Below, one piece after another: positions 29,688 to 38,489 of a DNA stretch of 64,000 nt; the first letter of the stretch is position 1; each line of letters begins with the position of its first letter. The stretch lies in assembly GCF_014199915.1 (NCBI RefSeq), contig NZ_JACHOO010000001.1, positions 310,001 through 374,000 on the forward strand, given 5' to 3'. The notes below the pieces were generated by a model. The model did no database searches, was not told the DNA's origin, and worked only from the letters and a program-made list of their open reading frames with translations. The position numbers were made by a program, and so were the translations under genes. The stretch is from Prosthecomicrobium pneumaticum (GTDB taxonomy: Bacteria; Pseudomonadota; Alphaproteobacteria; Rhizobiales; Kaistiaceae).

Positions 29688-30764
29688 ATGGCCGATCCCG
29701 CCGACATCCCGCATCTCGACGAGATCGAGGGCTGGCCGTTGCCCGAGGCGCAAACCGAATGGCGCGGCGACGCCGGTGCCGAGACCGCGCTGATCGAAGC
29801 CTATGCGAGCGGCCGGATGCACCATGCCTGGCTGATCGGCGGCACGCGCGGCAGCGGCAAGGCGACGCTCGCCTATCGCTTCGCCCGCTTCGCGCTCGCC
29901 CATCCGACGCCCGAGGCGGCCGCGGCATCCGACCGCCGGCCGATCGACGCCGGCCACCCGGTGGCGCGCAAGATCGCCGCGCGCTCCCATCCGAACGTCT
30001 TGACCCTCGCCCGCCCCTGGGACGACCGGGCGAAGCGCTTCAAGACCGATCTGTCGGTCGACGAGGTGCGCCGCACCGTCGGCTTCTTCGGCTCGACGGC
30101 CGGCGAGGCAGGCTGGCGGATCGCCATCGTCGATGCCGCCGACGACATGAACGCCAATTCGGCGAACGCCCTCCTGAAGGTGCTCGAGGAGCCGCCGCCG
30201 CGCTCGCTCTTCCTCGTGCTCAGCCACCAGCCGGGCCGGCTCCTGCCGACCATCCGCTCGCGCTGCCGCCGGCTCGAGCTGCCGCCGCTCGCCCCCGATG
30301 TGATCGCCGCCGCGCTCGCCGCGCACGAGCCCGAGGTCGACGCGGCCGACCGGGCCCTCGCCGCCCATGCGGCGGAGGGCAGCCTCCGGCGGGCGATCTC
30401 CATGCTGCGCGGGGAGGGGGTCGCCGTGCGGCGCGATTTCGGTGCGATCGCCGCGCGGCTGCCCGATCTCGACATTCCGGCGGCGCACCGGCTCGGCGAT
30501 CTCGTCGCCCAGCGCGGCGCGACGGACGCGCTCGAGGCCTTCGTCGACACCGTGCGCGACTGGCTGGCGCGCCGGGTGCGCGGCGATGGAGAGCCCGACG
30601 GCATGCCGGTCAGCGCCGCGGTGGCGGCGACGCCGCTTGCCAGCTTCGCGGAGGTATGGGAGAAGTTCGGCGACGCCGCGGCCCGCACCGAGGCGCTCAA
30701 TCTCGACAAGAAGCAGTTCGTTCTCTCGACGCTGATGGACCTCGCCCGCGCGACCCGAATGTGA
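29688..30764 (+). CDS. holB: DNA polymerase III subunit delta'
   Basis: The 358-residue product is an AAA+ clamp-loader subunit. The P-loop-like GGTRGSGKATLAYRFARFAL is near residues 45-64; SVDEVRRTVGFFGSTA, AIVDAADDMNANSANALLKVLEEPP and the SRC motif TIRSRCRRLELPPL are typical. It lies between tmk and metG, as in most Alphaproteobacteria. The ATG at 29688 lies three bases after tmk. Family length is 330-360. Confidence 0.94.
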   Translation: MADPADIPHLDEIEGWPLPEAQTEWRGDAGAETALIEAYASGRMHHAWLIGGTRGSGKATLAYRFARFALAHPTPEAAAASDRRPIDAGHPVARKIAARSHPNVLTLARPWDDRAKRFKTDLSVDEVRRTVGFFGSTAGEAGWRIAIVDAADDMNANSANALLKVLEEPPPRSLFLVLSHQPGRLLPTIRSRCRRLELPPLAPDVIAAALAAHEPEVDAADRALAAHAAEGSLRRAISMLRGEGVAVRRDFGAIAARLPDLDIPAAHRLGDLVAQRGATDALEAFVDTVRDWLARRVRGDGEPDGMPVSAAVAATPLASFAEVWEKFGDAAARTEALNLDKKQFVLSTLMDLARATRM

Positions 30765-30827
30765 CGCTGCCTGACGGCCGATCCGGCCGGGTCGAATAGT
30801 CGTGTACAGAGACGCGAGGCCGCAGCG

Positions 30828-32378
30828 ATGACTGCCCCGAAATTCTACATCACCACCGCCATCTCCTACCCCAACGGCGCACCGCATATCGGCCATGCCT
30901 ATGAAGTGCTGGCGACCGACGCGCTCGCCCGGTTCAAGCGGCTCGACGGGCACGACGTCTTCTTCCTGACCGGCACCGACGAGCACGGCATCAAGATGGT
31001 TCAGACCGCGGCGCGCGAGGGCATCTCGGCGCGCGAGCTCGCGGAGCGCAACGTGCCGCGCTTCCAGGCGATGGCGAAGGCGCTCAACTGCTCGAACGAC
31101 CGCTTCATCCGCACCACGGAACCGGAGCACTACCGCGCCTCGCAGGAGATCTGGCGGCGCATGGAGGCGGTCGGCGACATCTATCGCGACGTCTATGCCG
31201 GCTGGTATTCGGTGCGCGACGAGGCCTATTACGCCGAGAGCGAGACCGAGCTGCGCGAGGACGGCCGCCGCTACGGGCCGCAGGGCACGCCGGTCGACTG
31301 GGTCGAGGAGGAGAGCTATTTCTTCCGCCTCTCCGCCTATCAGGACCGGCTGCTCGCCCATTACGAGGCGAACCCCGACTTCATCGGTCCCGAGGAGCGC
31401 AAGAACGAGATCCTGAGCTTCGTCCGCGGCGGCCTGAAGGACCTCTCGATCTCGCGCACCACCTTCGACTGGGGCGTGCCGGTGCCCGGCAATCCGCGCC
31501 ATGTGATGTATGTGTGGGTCGACGCGCTCACCAATTACATCACCGGCGTCGGCTTCCCCGATGTCGAGAGCGCGACCTTCAAGCGCTACTGGCCGGCCGA
31601 CGTGCACATCGTCGGCAAGGACATCATCCGCTTCCACACGGTCTACTGGCCGGCCTTTCTGCTTTCGGCCGGGCTCGACCTGCCGAAGCGCGTCTTCGCG
31701 CACGGCTTCCTGTTCAACCGCGGCGAGAAGATGTCGAAGTCGGTCGGCAACGTCATCGACCCGTTCGGTCTCGTCGAGACCTATGGCGTCGACACGGTGC
31801 GCTTCTTCTTCCTGCGCGAGGTGCCGTTCGGCCAGGACGGCAATTACAGCCACGATGCGATCGTCAACCGGATGAACGCCGATCTCGCCAATGATCTCGG
31901 CAATCTGGCGCAGCGCTCGCTGTCGATGATCGCCAAGAATCTCGGCGGCGTGGTGCCGGAGCCCGGCGCCTTCTCCGAGGCCGACGCGGCCATTCTCGCA
32001 GCGGCGGACGCGCTGCTGCCGGTCTGCCGCAAGGCGATCGACGCGCAGCAGATCCACGCCGCGCTCAACGCGGTGTGGGCGGTGGTCGGCGACGCCAACC
32101 GTTATTTCGCCGGCCAGGAGCCCTGGGCGCTCCGGAAGACCGATCCCGCCCGGATGGGCACGGTGCTCTATGTGACGGCCGAGGTGGTGCGCCAGATCGC
32201 CATCCTCGCCCAGCCGGTGATGCCGGAGTCCGCCGCGAAGCTGCTCGATCTCCTCGCCGTTCCGGCGGAGGCGCGCAGCTTCGAAGCCCTCGGCCCCGCC
32301 GGCCGCCTCGCCGCGGGCACGACGCTGCCGGCGCCGGCGGGCGTCTTCCCGCGCTATGTCGAGCCGGCGACGGAATAG
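30828..32378 (+). CDS. metG: Methionine--tRNA ligase
   Basis: The 516-residue class I synthetase charges tRNA-Met. The HIGH motif is at residues 20-23 ([11 protein letters not shown]) and KMSKS at 301-305. The connective peptide region ([19 protein letters not shown]) lacks the zinc-binding cysteines of the E. coli type, and there is no C-terminal tRNA-binding extension, giving the compact form of about 515 residues usual in Alphaproteobacteria. The ATG at 30828 has GCGAGGCC upstream. It is followed by a repeat-rich gap. Confidence 0.96.
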   Translation: MTAPKFYITTAISYPNGAPHIGHAYEVLATDALARFKRLDGHDVFFLTGTDEHGIKMVQTAAREGISARELAERNVPRFQAMAKALNCSNDRFIRTTEPEHYRASQEIWRRMEAVGDIYRDVYAGWYSVRDEAYYAESETELREDGRRYGPQGTPVDWVEEESYFFRLSAYQDRLLAHYEANPDFIGPEERKNEILSFVRGGLKDLSISRTTFDWGVPVPGNPRHVMYVWVDALTNYITGVGFPDVESATFKRYWPADVHIVGKDIIRFHTVYWPAFLLSAGLDLPKRVFAHGFLFNRGEKMSKSVGNVIDPFGLVETYGVDTVRFFFLREVPFGQDGNYSHDAIVNRMNADLANDLGNLAQRSLSMIAKNLGGVVPEPGAFSEADAAILAAADALLPVCRKAIDAQQIHAALNAVWAVVGDANRYFAGQEPWALRKTDPARMGTVLYVTAEVVRQIAILAQPVMPESAAKLLDLLAVPAEARSFEALGPAGRLAAGTTLPAPAGVFPRYVEPATE

Positions 32379-32456
32379 AGGCGCCCTCTGCGCCGTCCCT
32401 TCGAACAGCCCCGTCATCCAGCCTCCCGCCTCGGCTTCGGCGTCTTCACCCCCCAC

Positions 32457-32490
32457 CCCGACCCTCCCCCACAAGGGGGGAGGGAGGCTG
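32457..32490. repeat. GC-rich palindromic intergenic element
   Basis: The core CCCTCCCCC, ACAA, GGGGGGAGGGAGG forms a long stem. The element resembles one at 24893-24913 and the CTCTCCC/GGGAGAG hairpins at 43013 and 59170. These look like members of a genome-wide palindromic family rather than a terminator, since no T-run follows. Confidence 0.55.
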
Positions 32491-32556
32491 CCGCTCCCGG
32501 GCCGCGAACTTGCGTTCCCGGATGGTGGGGCGATTACCTCGAACCGCCCCCTCCAC

Positions 32557-32593
32557 CCGTCATGCCGGCCTCCGTGCCGGCATCCGTAATCGT
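32557..32593. repeat. Dispersed repeat R2, copy 1
   Basis: A 37-base element with the inner palindrome ATGCCGGC-CTCCGT-GCCGGCAT. It matches both copies at 55111-55147 (inverted) and 55246-55282 except for one base near its end (CCGTAATC instead of CCATAATC). Confidence 0.85.
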
Positions 32594-32669
32594 GACGGTG
32601 GCGCTCCGGGCACCGTCCCCGCCGCCCCGTCCAGAATCGTGCCCTCGAGCCCTTACAGCCTCGTCCTCC

Positions 32670-32745
32670 GTCATTCCCGCGACGGCGGGAATCCACGAAA
32701 CAAAGGCCGGCCCGGCGCGATGGATCCTCGCCTTCGCGAAGATGA
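32670..32745. repeat. Dispersed double-hairpin repeat R1, copy 2
   Basis: This has the same order as copy 1 at 24765: ATTCCCGC-GACG-GCGGGAAT (32673-32692), a 31-base spacer, then ATCCTCGC-CTTC-GCGAAGAT (32724-32743, one mismatch in the stem). The flanking GAAACA and GATGG are also shared. Confidence 0.85.
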
Positions 32746-32912
32746 TGGGGTGGGGTGAAGCCGGTGTGCCGCCCGGGCGCGCTTTCCCTCCCCCTTGTGG
32801 CAATCCCGCCACCCGCGGCGATGCGGGCGGTGGACGGGGCGGGGCCGAGGCGCTACTTGAAACGGTGCGGCGCAACAGGGCGCCGCGTCCTGTTTCTGCG
32901 CCCGCCGGTCCG

Positions 32913-33719
32913 ATGCTCGTCGACAGCCACTGCCATCTCGATTTTCCCGATTTCGCCGAGGACCGCGAGGGCCTGATCGCACGGGCGAAGGCGGCCGGCG
33001 TCGGGCTCATGATCACCATCTCGACCCGGGTGCGCCGGTTCGACGCGATCCGGGCACTCGCCGAGGCGCACAATATGGTGTTCTGCTCGGTCGGCACCCA
33101 TCCGCACCAGGCGGCCGAAGAGCCGGATGTGACGACGGACGACCTCGTCGCGCTCGCCGCCCACCCGAAAGTGGTGGCGATCGGGGAGGCGGGGCTCGAT
33201 TATTTCTACGACACCGCGCCGCGCGACGTGCAGGCCGCTTCCTTCCGGCGCCACATCGCGGCGGCGCGGATCACCGGCCTGCCGCTCGTCATCCACGCGC
33301 GCGACGCCGACGCCGACCTGATCGCGATCCTGCGCGAGGAGACGGGGAAGGGGCCCTTCCCGGCCATTCTGCACTGCTTCTCCTCCGGCGCCGAACTCGC
33401 CCGCGTGGGGCTCGAACTCGGCCTCTACATCTCGTTTTCCGGCATCCTCACCTTCAAGAACTCGCAGGCGCTGCGCGATATCGCGGCGAGCGTGCCGCTC
33501 GACCGGCTGCTCGTCGAGACCGACGCGCCCTATCTCGCGCCGGTGCCCTATCGCGGCAAGCGGAACGAGCCGGCCTATGCCACGGAGACGGCGAAGGTGC
33601 TCGCCGGCGTCAAGGGCGTATCCTTCGAGACGCTCGCCGCGGCGACCACGGCGAACGTCTTTCGCTGCTTCGGAAAACTGCCGCGGACGCTGATGGCGGA
33701 GATGGGCGTTGATGGCTGA
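32913..33719 (+). CDS. TatD family metal-dependent hydrolase
   Basis: The 268-residue TIM-barrel protein belongs to the TatD/YcfH family of metal-dependent DNases. The first metal motif H6-x-H8 (DSHCHLDF), GTHPHQA, GEAGLDYFYD, VIHARDAD, HCFSSG and VETDAPYLAPVPYRGKRNEP are all present. The ATG at 32913 gives the canonical start MLVDSHCHLDF. The gene follows holB-metG as in many Alphaproteobacteria (usually named YcfH) and overlaps the next gene by eight bases. Confidence 0.94.
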   Translation: MLVDSHCHLDFPDFAEDREGLIARAKAAGVGLMITISTRVRRFDAIRALAEAHNMVFCSVGTHPHQAAEEPDVTTDDLVALAAHPKVVAIGEAGLDYFYDTAPRDVQAASFRRHIAAARITGLPLVIHARDADADLIAILREETGKGPFPAILHCFSSGAELARVGLELGLYISFSGILTFKNSQALRDIAASVPLDRLLVETDAPYLAPVPYRGKRNEPAYATETAKVLAGVKGVSFETLAAATTANVFRCFGKLPRTLMAEMGVDG

Positions 33720-34542
33720 GGCGGCGACGGGGCGGCTCCGGATCACCATTCTGGGCTCCGGCGCCTCGCCGGGCGTACCGCGGATCGGCAATGACTGGGG
33801 CGCCTGCGATCCGGCCGAGCCGAAGAACCGCCGCCGCCGCTGCTCGATCCTGATCGACCGCTTCGGACCGGAAAGCGACGCGCCGACGCGCATCCTCGTC
33901 GACACCGGACCGGACCTGCGCGAGCAGATGCTGTCGGCCGCCGTCACCCGGCTCGACGGCGTGCTCTACACCCACGCCCATGCCGACCACACGCACGGCA
34001 TCGACGATCTCAGGAGCTTCTGGATCAACAACCGGATGCTGGTGCCGGTCTATACGGACGACGAGACGCAGGCGCGGCTCGAGGAGGCGTTCGGCTACTG
34101 CTTCCGCACCCCGCCGGGAGGTTCCTATCCGCCGATCCTCGCGCGGCACCGGATCGCCATCGGCACGACGCTGACGATCGACGGGCCGGGCGGTCCGCTC
34201 TCGATCCTGCCGTTCCGCCAGGTGCACGGTGCGATCGACAGCCTCGGCTTCCGCATCGGCGGCTTCGCCTATTCGAGCGACATCAGCGACCTGCCGGACG
34301 AGAGCCGCGGCGCCGTCTCGGGCCTCGATCTGTGGATCGTCGATGCGCTGCGCTACACCCGCCATCCGAGCCATTGGAGCGTCGAGGAGACGCTCGCGGC
34401 GATCGAGGCCTTTCGGCCGGGCCGGGCTGTGCTCACCCATATGCACGGTGACCTCGACTATGCGACTCTCGCCGCCCGTCTGCCGAACGGCGTCGAGCCC
34501 GGCTATGACGGGATGATCGTCGACCTGCCATATTCTTTCTAG
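33712..34542 (+). CDS. PhnP-like MBL-fold metallo-hydrolase
   Basis: The 276-residue product has the metallo-beta-lactamase zinc motif T87-H88-A-H90-A-D92-H93 and the N-terminal LGSGASPGVPRIG typical of PhnP-type cyclic phosphodiesterases and their coenzyme PQQ-like relatives. The N-terminal C27...C40 region (ACDPAEPKNRRRRCS) resembles the structural-zinc loop. The gene overlaps tatD by eight bases, the standard tatD-MBL pairing of Rhizobiales. No phn genes are near, so the phosphonate role is not supported; the substrate is unknown. Confidence 0.88.
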   Translation: MAEAATGRLRITILGSGASPGVPRIGNDWGACDPAEPKNRRRRCSILIDRFGPESDAPTRILVDTGPDLREQMLSAAVTRLDGVLYTHAHADHTHGIDDLRSFWINNRMLVPVYTDDETQARLEEAFGYCFRTPPGGSYPPILARHRIAIGTTLTIDGPGGPLSILPFRQVHGAIDSLGFRIGGFAYSSDISDLPDESRGAVSGLDLWIVDALRYTRHPSHWSVEETLAAIEAFRPGRAVLTHMHGDLDYATLAARLPNGVEPGYDGMIVDLPYSF

Positions 34543-34564
34543 ATCAAACGTTTGCTCTTTGATC
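34542..34564. promoter_or_regulatory. Nested palindromes after the MBL gene
   Basis: GATCAAA (34542-34548) and TTTGATC (34558-34564) form a perfect 7-bp inverted repeat with a 9-base spacer; inside it CAAACGTTTG (34545-34554) is a perfect 10-base palindrome. No T-run follows, so an operator or two alternative hairpins is likelier than a terminator. It lies about 190 bases before the YbhN-like gene. Confidence 0.4.
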
Positions 34565-34756
34565 CGGAAGTGACGCGCCCGTATCGAGGCTCGCTGCACC
34601 GGTGTTCGAGCTCGACATCCGATACCATTGAAATCAAAGCGGTTTCGTGATCTCCGCAGGTTGCGGTGGGAGATCGGGATGGCGGATGGTAGAAGCGTGA
34701 TCGGCAAGCGACTCTCACGAGCCGGGCAGGGCGGTCGAGAGGGGATTGGGTCGGAT

Positions 34757-35686
34757 ATGAAACATCGGGAACTCGTCTGGTCGGTGGTCGGCGTCGGAGC
34801 CGTGGCCGTCTCCTCCTTCCTCCTCTACCGCGAGGTCCGCAGCCTTTCCTTCGACGACATCAGCGACAGCTTCTATGCCATCACCTGGCACGACTGGTTG
34901 CTCGCTGTAGGCGGCACGCTGATGGCCTATGGCGCGCTCGCCTGGTACGACCGCATCGCCGTGATGCATCTCGGCAAGAAGATCTCCTGGCCGTTCATCG
35001 CGCTGACCTCGTTCACGACCTATGCGCTGTCGCACAATATCGGCGCCTCGGTGCTTTCGGGCGCCGTCGTGCGCTACCGCGCCTACAGCACCAAGGGGCT
35101 CTCCGGGCAGGAGATCGGCGTGCTCGTCGTGTTCTGCTCCTTCACCTTCGCGCTCGGCACCGTGCTCGCCGCCGGGGCGGTGCTGCTGCTCAGGCCGTCG
35201 CTGATCGACCGGATCACCGACGTGCCGTCCTGGGTGGGCTTTTCCATCGGCCTCGCGCTCGTCGGGCTCGGCGCGCTCTATATGCTCGGCTCATGGCTGC
35301 ATTTCCCGCCGTGGCGGATCGGCAGCTTCCAGATCCAGTATCCGCGCCTCGGCGTCGCCGTGCGCCAGCTGTTCGCCGGGCCGCTCGAGCTCGCAGGTGC
35401 CGCGGCGATCATCTATTTCACGCTGCCGGAGGTAGGAAATCCCGGCTATGTCGCCATCCTCGGCATCTTCATCGCTTCGTTCTCGATCGCGCTGCTGTCG
35501 CATGCGCCGGGCGGGCTCGGCGTGCTCGAGGTGACGTTCCTCGCGGCGCTGCCGGAGATGGATCCGGCCGATGTGCTCGCCGCGCTGATCGTCTTCCGCA
35601 TGCTCTATCTGCTGATCCCGTTCGCCTTGTCGATCTTCGTCGTGCTGGGCTTCGAGGCCTCGGGTCGCCGCCGGCGCGCCGGCTGA
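34757..35686 (+). CDS. YbhN/UPF0104-family membrane protein
   Basis: The 309-residue integral membrane protein has about eight hydrophobic helices. SHNIGASVLSGAVVRYRAY and LLSHAPGGLGVLEVTFLAAL are signatures of the lysylphosphatidylglycerol synthase transmembrane region (UPF0104, YbhN, AglD). The soluble aminoacyl-transfer domain of MprF is absent, so I do not call it a synthase. I start at ATG 34757 (MKHRELVWS), where the helical part begins; in-frame ATGs at 34628 and 34679 would add a polar, non-conserved head. The function of the stand-alone family is unknown. Confidence 0.86.
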   Translation: MKHRELVWSVVGVGAVAVSSFLLYREVRSLSFDDISDSFYAITWHDWLLAVGGTLMAYGALAWYDRIAVMHLGKKISWPFIALTSFTTYALSHNIGASVLSGAVVRYRAYSTKGLSGQEIGVLVVFCSFTFALGTVLAAGAVLLLRPSLIDRITDVPSWVGFSIGLALVGLGALYMLGSWLHFPPWRIGSFQIQYPRLGVAVRQLFAGPLELAGAAAIIYFTLPEVGNPGYVAILGIFIASFSIALLSHAPGGLGVLEVTFLAALPEMDPADVLAALIVFRMLYLLIPFALSIFVVLGFEASGRRRRAG

Positions 35687-36163
35687 CACCGCTTCGGGGG
35701 ATGGCCGCACGACACCGGGCGATCCCGCACCGAAGCGAAGCGCCGGCCCCGCCTTTCCCGTCCATGCAGAAAAGTTCCATAATCTATCTTATGCGAATCG
35801 GCTCCGTCGGCGGCGATGGAGGATCATCGGTCCGCCCTCGCCGGCCAACGGACTGCGATCGGCCGCGCCCCGCGGCCGATCGCGCCGCATCGCGCCGGGT
35901 TGCGGCCGCCTTCATCGGGCGCCGGGCCGGCAGCGCCTTCGCGTCCCGCGGCTTCGCCGTCCATCCGCCGCATGGCGCGATGCCGCGAGCCCGGCGGACA
36001 TGCGGCGGCGGACATCCCCCTGGCGGTCGTCACGGGCATCGGCCGCCGATTGACATTCCGCCCTCGGTCGCCCAGATAGCGCCGATCTTGAAATCACGGG
36101 CCCCGGCTCGCCGCCGGGCCTCTCAGCCGCCGGCCGGCCGCCGCGGCCAGACCGGTTGAGCGC
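35687..36163. other. Intergenic region upstream of rimO
   Basis: The gap is 477 bases with no credible coding frame (the open stretches translate to Arg/Pro/Ala-rich sequence without a ribosome site). It holds one AT-rich patch with an inverted repeat, CATAA-TCTATC-TTATG (35778-35793), and a good sigma-70-like promoter at 36050-36078. Confidence 0.5.
36050..36078 (+). promoter_or_regulatory. rimO: Candidate sigma-70 promoter of rimO
   Basis: A perfect TTGACA (36050-36055) is followed after exactly 17 bases by CAGATA (36073-36078). Transcription would start near 36085, leaving a leader of about 80 bases before the rimO ATG at 36164. This is the best -35 box found in the window. Confidence 0.55.
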
Positions 36164-37477
36164 ATGTCCGGCTCCGCACCCCGCATTTCCTTCGTCAGCC
36201 TCGGCTGCCCCAAGGCGCTCGTCGATTCCGAGCGAATCCTGACCCATTTGCGCGCCGAGGGTTACGAAGTGGCGCGCCGGCACGACGGCGCCGACGTCGT
36301 CATCGTCAACACCTGCGGTTTCCTCGACAGCGCCAAGGCGGAATCGCTCGAGGCGATCGGCTCGGCCATGGCCGAGAACGGCAAGGTGATCGTCACGGGC
36401 TGCATGGGCGCCGAGCCCGAGCAGATCCGCAACGCCTTCCCGAACGTGCTCGCGATCACCGGGCCGCAGCAATATGAGAGCGTGCTCGACGCGGTCCACA
36501 CCGCCGTGCCGCCGGCGCACGATCCGTTCGTCGATCTGGTGCCGCCGCAGGGCATCAAGCTGACGCCACGGCACTATGCGTATCTCAAGATTTCAGAGGG
36601 CTGCAACAACCGCTGCACCTTCTGCATCATCCCCAAGCTGCGCGGCGACCTGGTGAGCCGGCCGGCCGGCGACGTGCTGCGCGAGGCGGAGAAGCTCGTC
36701 AAGGCCGGCGTCAAGGAACTGCTCGTCATCTCGCAGGACACGAGCGCCTATGGCGTCGACCTTCGCTATGCGGAGAGCCCGTGGAAGGACCGCAGCGTCC
36801 GGGCGAAGTTCTTCGACCTGTCGCGCGAGCTCGGCAGCCTCGGCGCCTGGGTGCGGCTGCACTATGTCTACCCCTATCCGCATGTCGACGAGGTGATCGG
36901 CCTGATGGCCGACCGGCTCGTGCTGCCCTATCTCGACATCCCGTTCCAGCACGCCTCCCCTTCCGTGCTGCGCGCCATGCGCCGCCCGGCGGCGCAGGAG
37001 AAGCAGCTCGATCGCATCCGCACCTGGCGGGGCATCTGCCCCGATCTCGCGATCCGCTCGACCTTCATCGTCGGCTTTCCCGGCGAGACCGAGGAGGATT
37101 TCGAGTTCCTGCTCGACTGGCTCGACGAGGCGCAGCTCGATCGCGTCGGCTGCTTCAAGTTCGAGCCCGTCGCAGGCGCGCCCGCCAACGACATCGCCCT
37201 GCCGGTGCCCGAGGAGGTCAAGGAGCGGCGCTGGCACCGTTTCATGCAGCGCCAGCAGGCGGTGAGCGCCAGGCGCCTCGCAAAGCGCGTCGGCCGGCGC
37301 GTGCCCGTCATCATCGACGAGGCGAACGGCCGCGTCGCCAAGGGCCGCACGCAATGGGATGCGCCCGAGATCGACGGCACGGTCCACCTCACATCGCGCC
37401 TGCCGATGCGCGCGGGCGAGATCGTCACGGCGCGGATCGAGCGGGCCGACGCCTATGACCTCCACGGCACGGTCTAG
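36164..37477 (+). CDS. rimO: Ribosomal protein S12 methylthiotransferase
   Basis: The 437-residue radical-SAM enzyme methylthiolates the conserved aspartate of ribosomal protein S12. The N-terminal UPF0004 domain shows its cluster ligands C15, C51 ([11 protein letters not shown]) and C80 (VTGCMG). The radical-SAM motif C147-x3-C151-x2-C154 (CNNRCTFC) follows, and a C-terminal TRAM domain ([20 protein letters not shown] onwards). GFLDSAK and QDTSAYGVD mark RimO rather than MiaB. It appears to be a single-gene unit with its own promoter. Confidence 0.95.
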   Translation: MSGSAPRISFVSLGCPKALVDSERILTHLRAEGYEVARRHDGADVVIVNTCGFLDSAKAESLEAIGSAMAENGKVIVTGCMGAEPEQIRNAFPNVLAITGPQQYESVLDAVHTAVPPAHDPFVDLVPPQGIKLTPRHYAYLKISEGCNNRCTFCIIPKLRGDLVSRPAGDVLREAEKLVKAGVKELLVISQDTSAYGVDLRYAESPWKDRSVRAKFFDLSRELGSLGAWVRLHYVYPYPHVDEVIGLMADRLVLPYLDIPFQHASPSVLRAMRRPAAQEKQLDRIRTWRGICPDLAIRSTFIVGFPGETEEDFEFLLDWLDEAQLDRVGCFKFEPVAGAPANDIALPVPEEVKERRWHRFMQRQQAVSARRLAKRVGRRVPVIIDEANGRVAKGRTQWDAPEIDGTVHLTSRLPMRAGEIVTARIERADAYDLHGTV

Positions 37478-37576
37478 GCGGCGGCCCTCGCTCTCGCATC
37501 GGGAGACCCCGGGGCCTTGCGGCCGGCGCGGCGGGCACGGCCCAACGCCTCCTCGACATCTCGCCCGGGAGCCGCG

Positions 37577-38470
37577 ATGAGCGTTGCAGTGGTGGTGCCC
37601 GTCTACAATCGTCCGGCCCTCGTCCGGCGCGCCTTGGCGAGCATCGCACAGCAGACCCATGCGGCCGCCCAGGTGATCGTGGTCGATGACGGCTCGACCG
37701 ACGATACCGCGGCGTCCGCCCGGGCATGGCTCGCCGAGCACGCGCCTTTCGCCTGGGAGGTCGTGACGACGCCGAATGGCGGCCCGGCCTCGGCGCGCAA
37801 TGCCGGAGCACGGCTCGTCGATCCGGCGCACGAATTCATTGCTTTTCTCGATTCCGACGACGAATGGCCGGAGGATTTCCTCGCCGGCTGCAGGGCGGCG
37901 CTCGCGGCGCATCCCGAGGCCGTCGGCGCCGTCGCCAACCGCCAGACGATCCGCGATGGCGCACCCTATGCCTATGACCACATGGCGTCCTTCGCCGCCG
38001 ATCCGGTGCTCTTCGTGCTCGAGTTCGGCGGTGGGCTCGTGCAGTGCTGCGTGTTCCGCACGCGCTTCTACCGGCTGACCGGCGGCTTCGATTCCTCATG
38101 GCGGACGGGCGAGGACGGCAAGATGCTGATCGGCCTCGCGATGTGGGGACCCTTCGTGCATTCGCAAGGCAGTCCGGTGCTCGTCCACCAGCGCAGCAGC
38201 CATGGCGAGGGCGGCGACGCGCAGAGCATCTCGCTCGCGAGCGCGAGGGATTTCTGGATCTGGGCCGATCAGATGGACCGGATGATCGCCGCCCTGCCCC
38301 GCGAGTTCCGCCGCCAGCGCTATGCGACGATCTGCTTCATCATGGCGGGCCGCTGGACCTATACGCGACGCCTGCTCCGCGAGGGCGGGCTGAAGACGCT
38401 CGGCTACCGCGCCAAATGGCGAAAGACCCTGTGGACATGGCGCAGCCGGCGGCACGCGCGCGCCAGCTGA
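37577..38470 (+). CDS. Family 2 glycosyltransferase
   Basis: The 297-residue GT-A protein begins MSVAVVVPVYNRPALVRRAL, with VDDGSTDDT and the metal/nucleotide-sugar motif D92-S93-D94 (FLDSDDEW). The second half (GEDGKMLIGLAMWGP) holds the acceptor and catalytic ED region. There is no transmembrane helix. The C-terminus is strongly basic. The gene starts 99 bases after rimO and ends 19 bases from a convergent glycosyltransferase gene. The sugar and acceptor cannot be deduced; a surface-polysaccharide role is likely. Confidence 0.88.
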   Translation: MSVAVVVPVYNRPALVRRALASIAQQTHAAAQVIVVDDGSTDDTAASARAWLAEHAPFAWEVVTTPNGGPASARNAGARLVDPAHEFIAFLDSDDEWPEDFLAGCRAALAAHPEAVGAVANRQTIRDGAPYAYDHMASFAADPVLFVLEFGGGLVQCCVFRTRFYRLTGGFDSSWRTGEDGKMLIGLAMWGPFVHSQGSPVLVHQRSSHGEGGDAQSISLASARDFWIWADQMDRMIAALPREFRRQRYATICFIMAGRWTYTRRLLREGGLKTLGYRAKWRKTLWTWRSRRHARAS

Positions 38471-38489
38471 CCGCCCCGGTCGGCGGAGC

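Larger units (their letters stand above)
32379..32912. other. Mosaic of intergenic repeats between metG and tatD
   Basis: The 534-base gap carries no credible gene. In order it holds a GC palindrome (32457-32490), a copy of repeat R2 (32557-32593), a copy of repeat R1 (32670-32745), and a decayed CCCTCCCCCTTGTGG element near 32786-32800. The tatD promoter must lie in the last 150 bases but is not obvious. Confidence 0.6.

Noticed and set aside
28968-32696. A 1242-codon open frame on the minus strand across tmk, holB and metG
   Set aside because: The plus-strand genes here have P-loop, HIGH and KMSKS motifs. The minus translation is low-complexity Arg/Ala/Gly and shows no family, ribosome site or conserved start.
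33712-34542. Calling the MBL-fold gene phnP of a phosphonate pathway
   Set aside because: Sequence is PhnP-like, but no C-P lyase or phosphonate gene is nearby, and this gene commonly pairs with tatD in Rhizobiales.
35816-36079. An 87-codon plus-strand ORF before rimO
   Set aside because: Composition is Arg/Pro/Ala-rich with no ribosome site, it crosses the likely rimO promoter, and it resembles no family.
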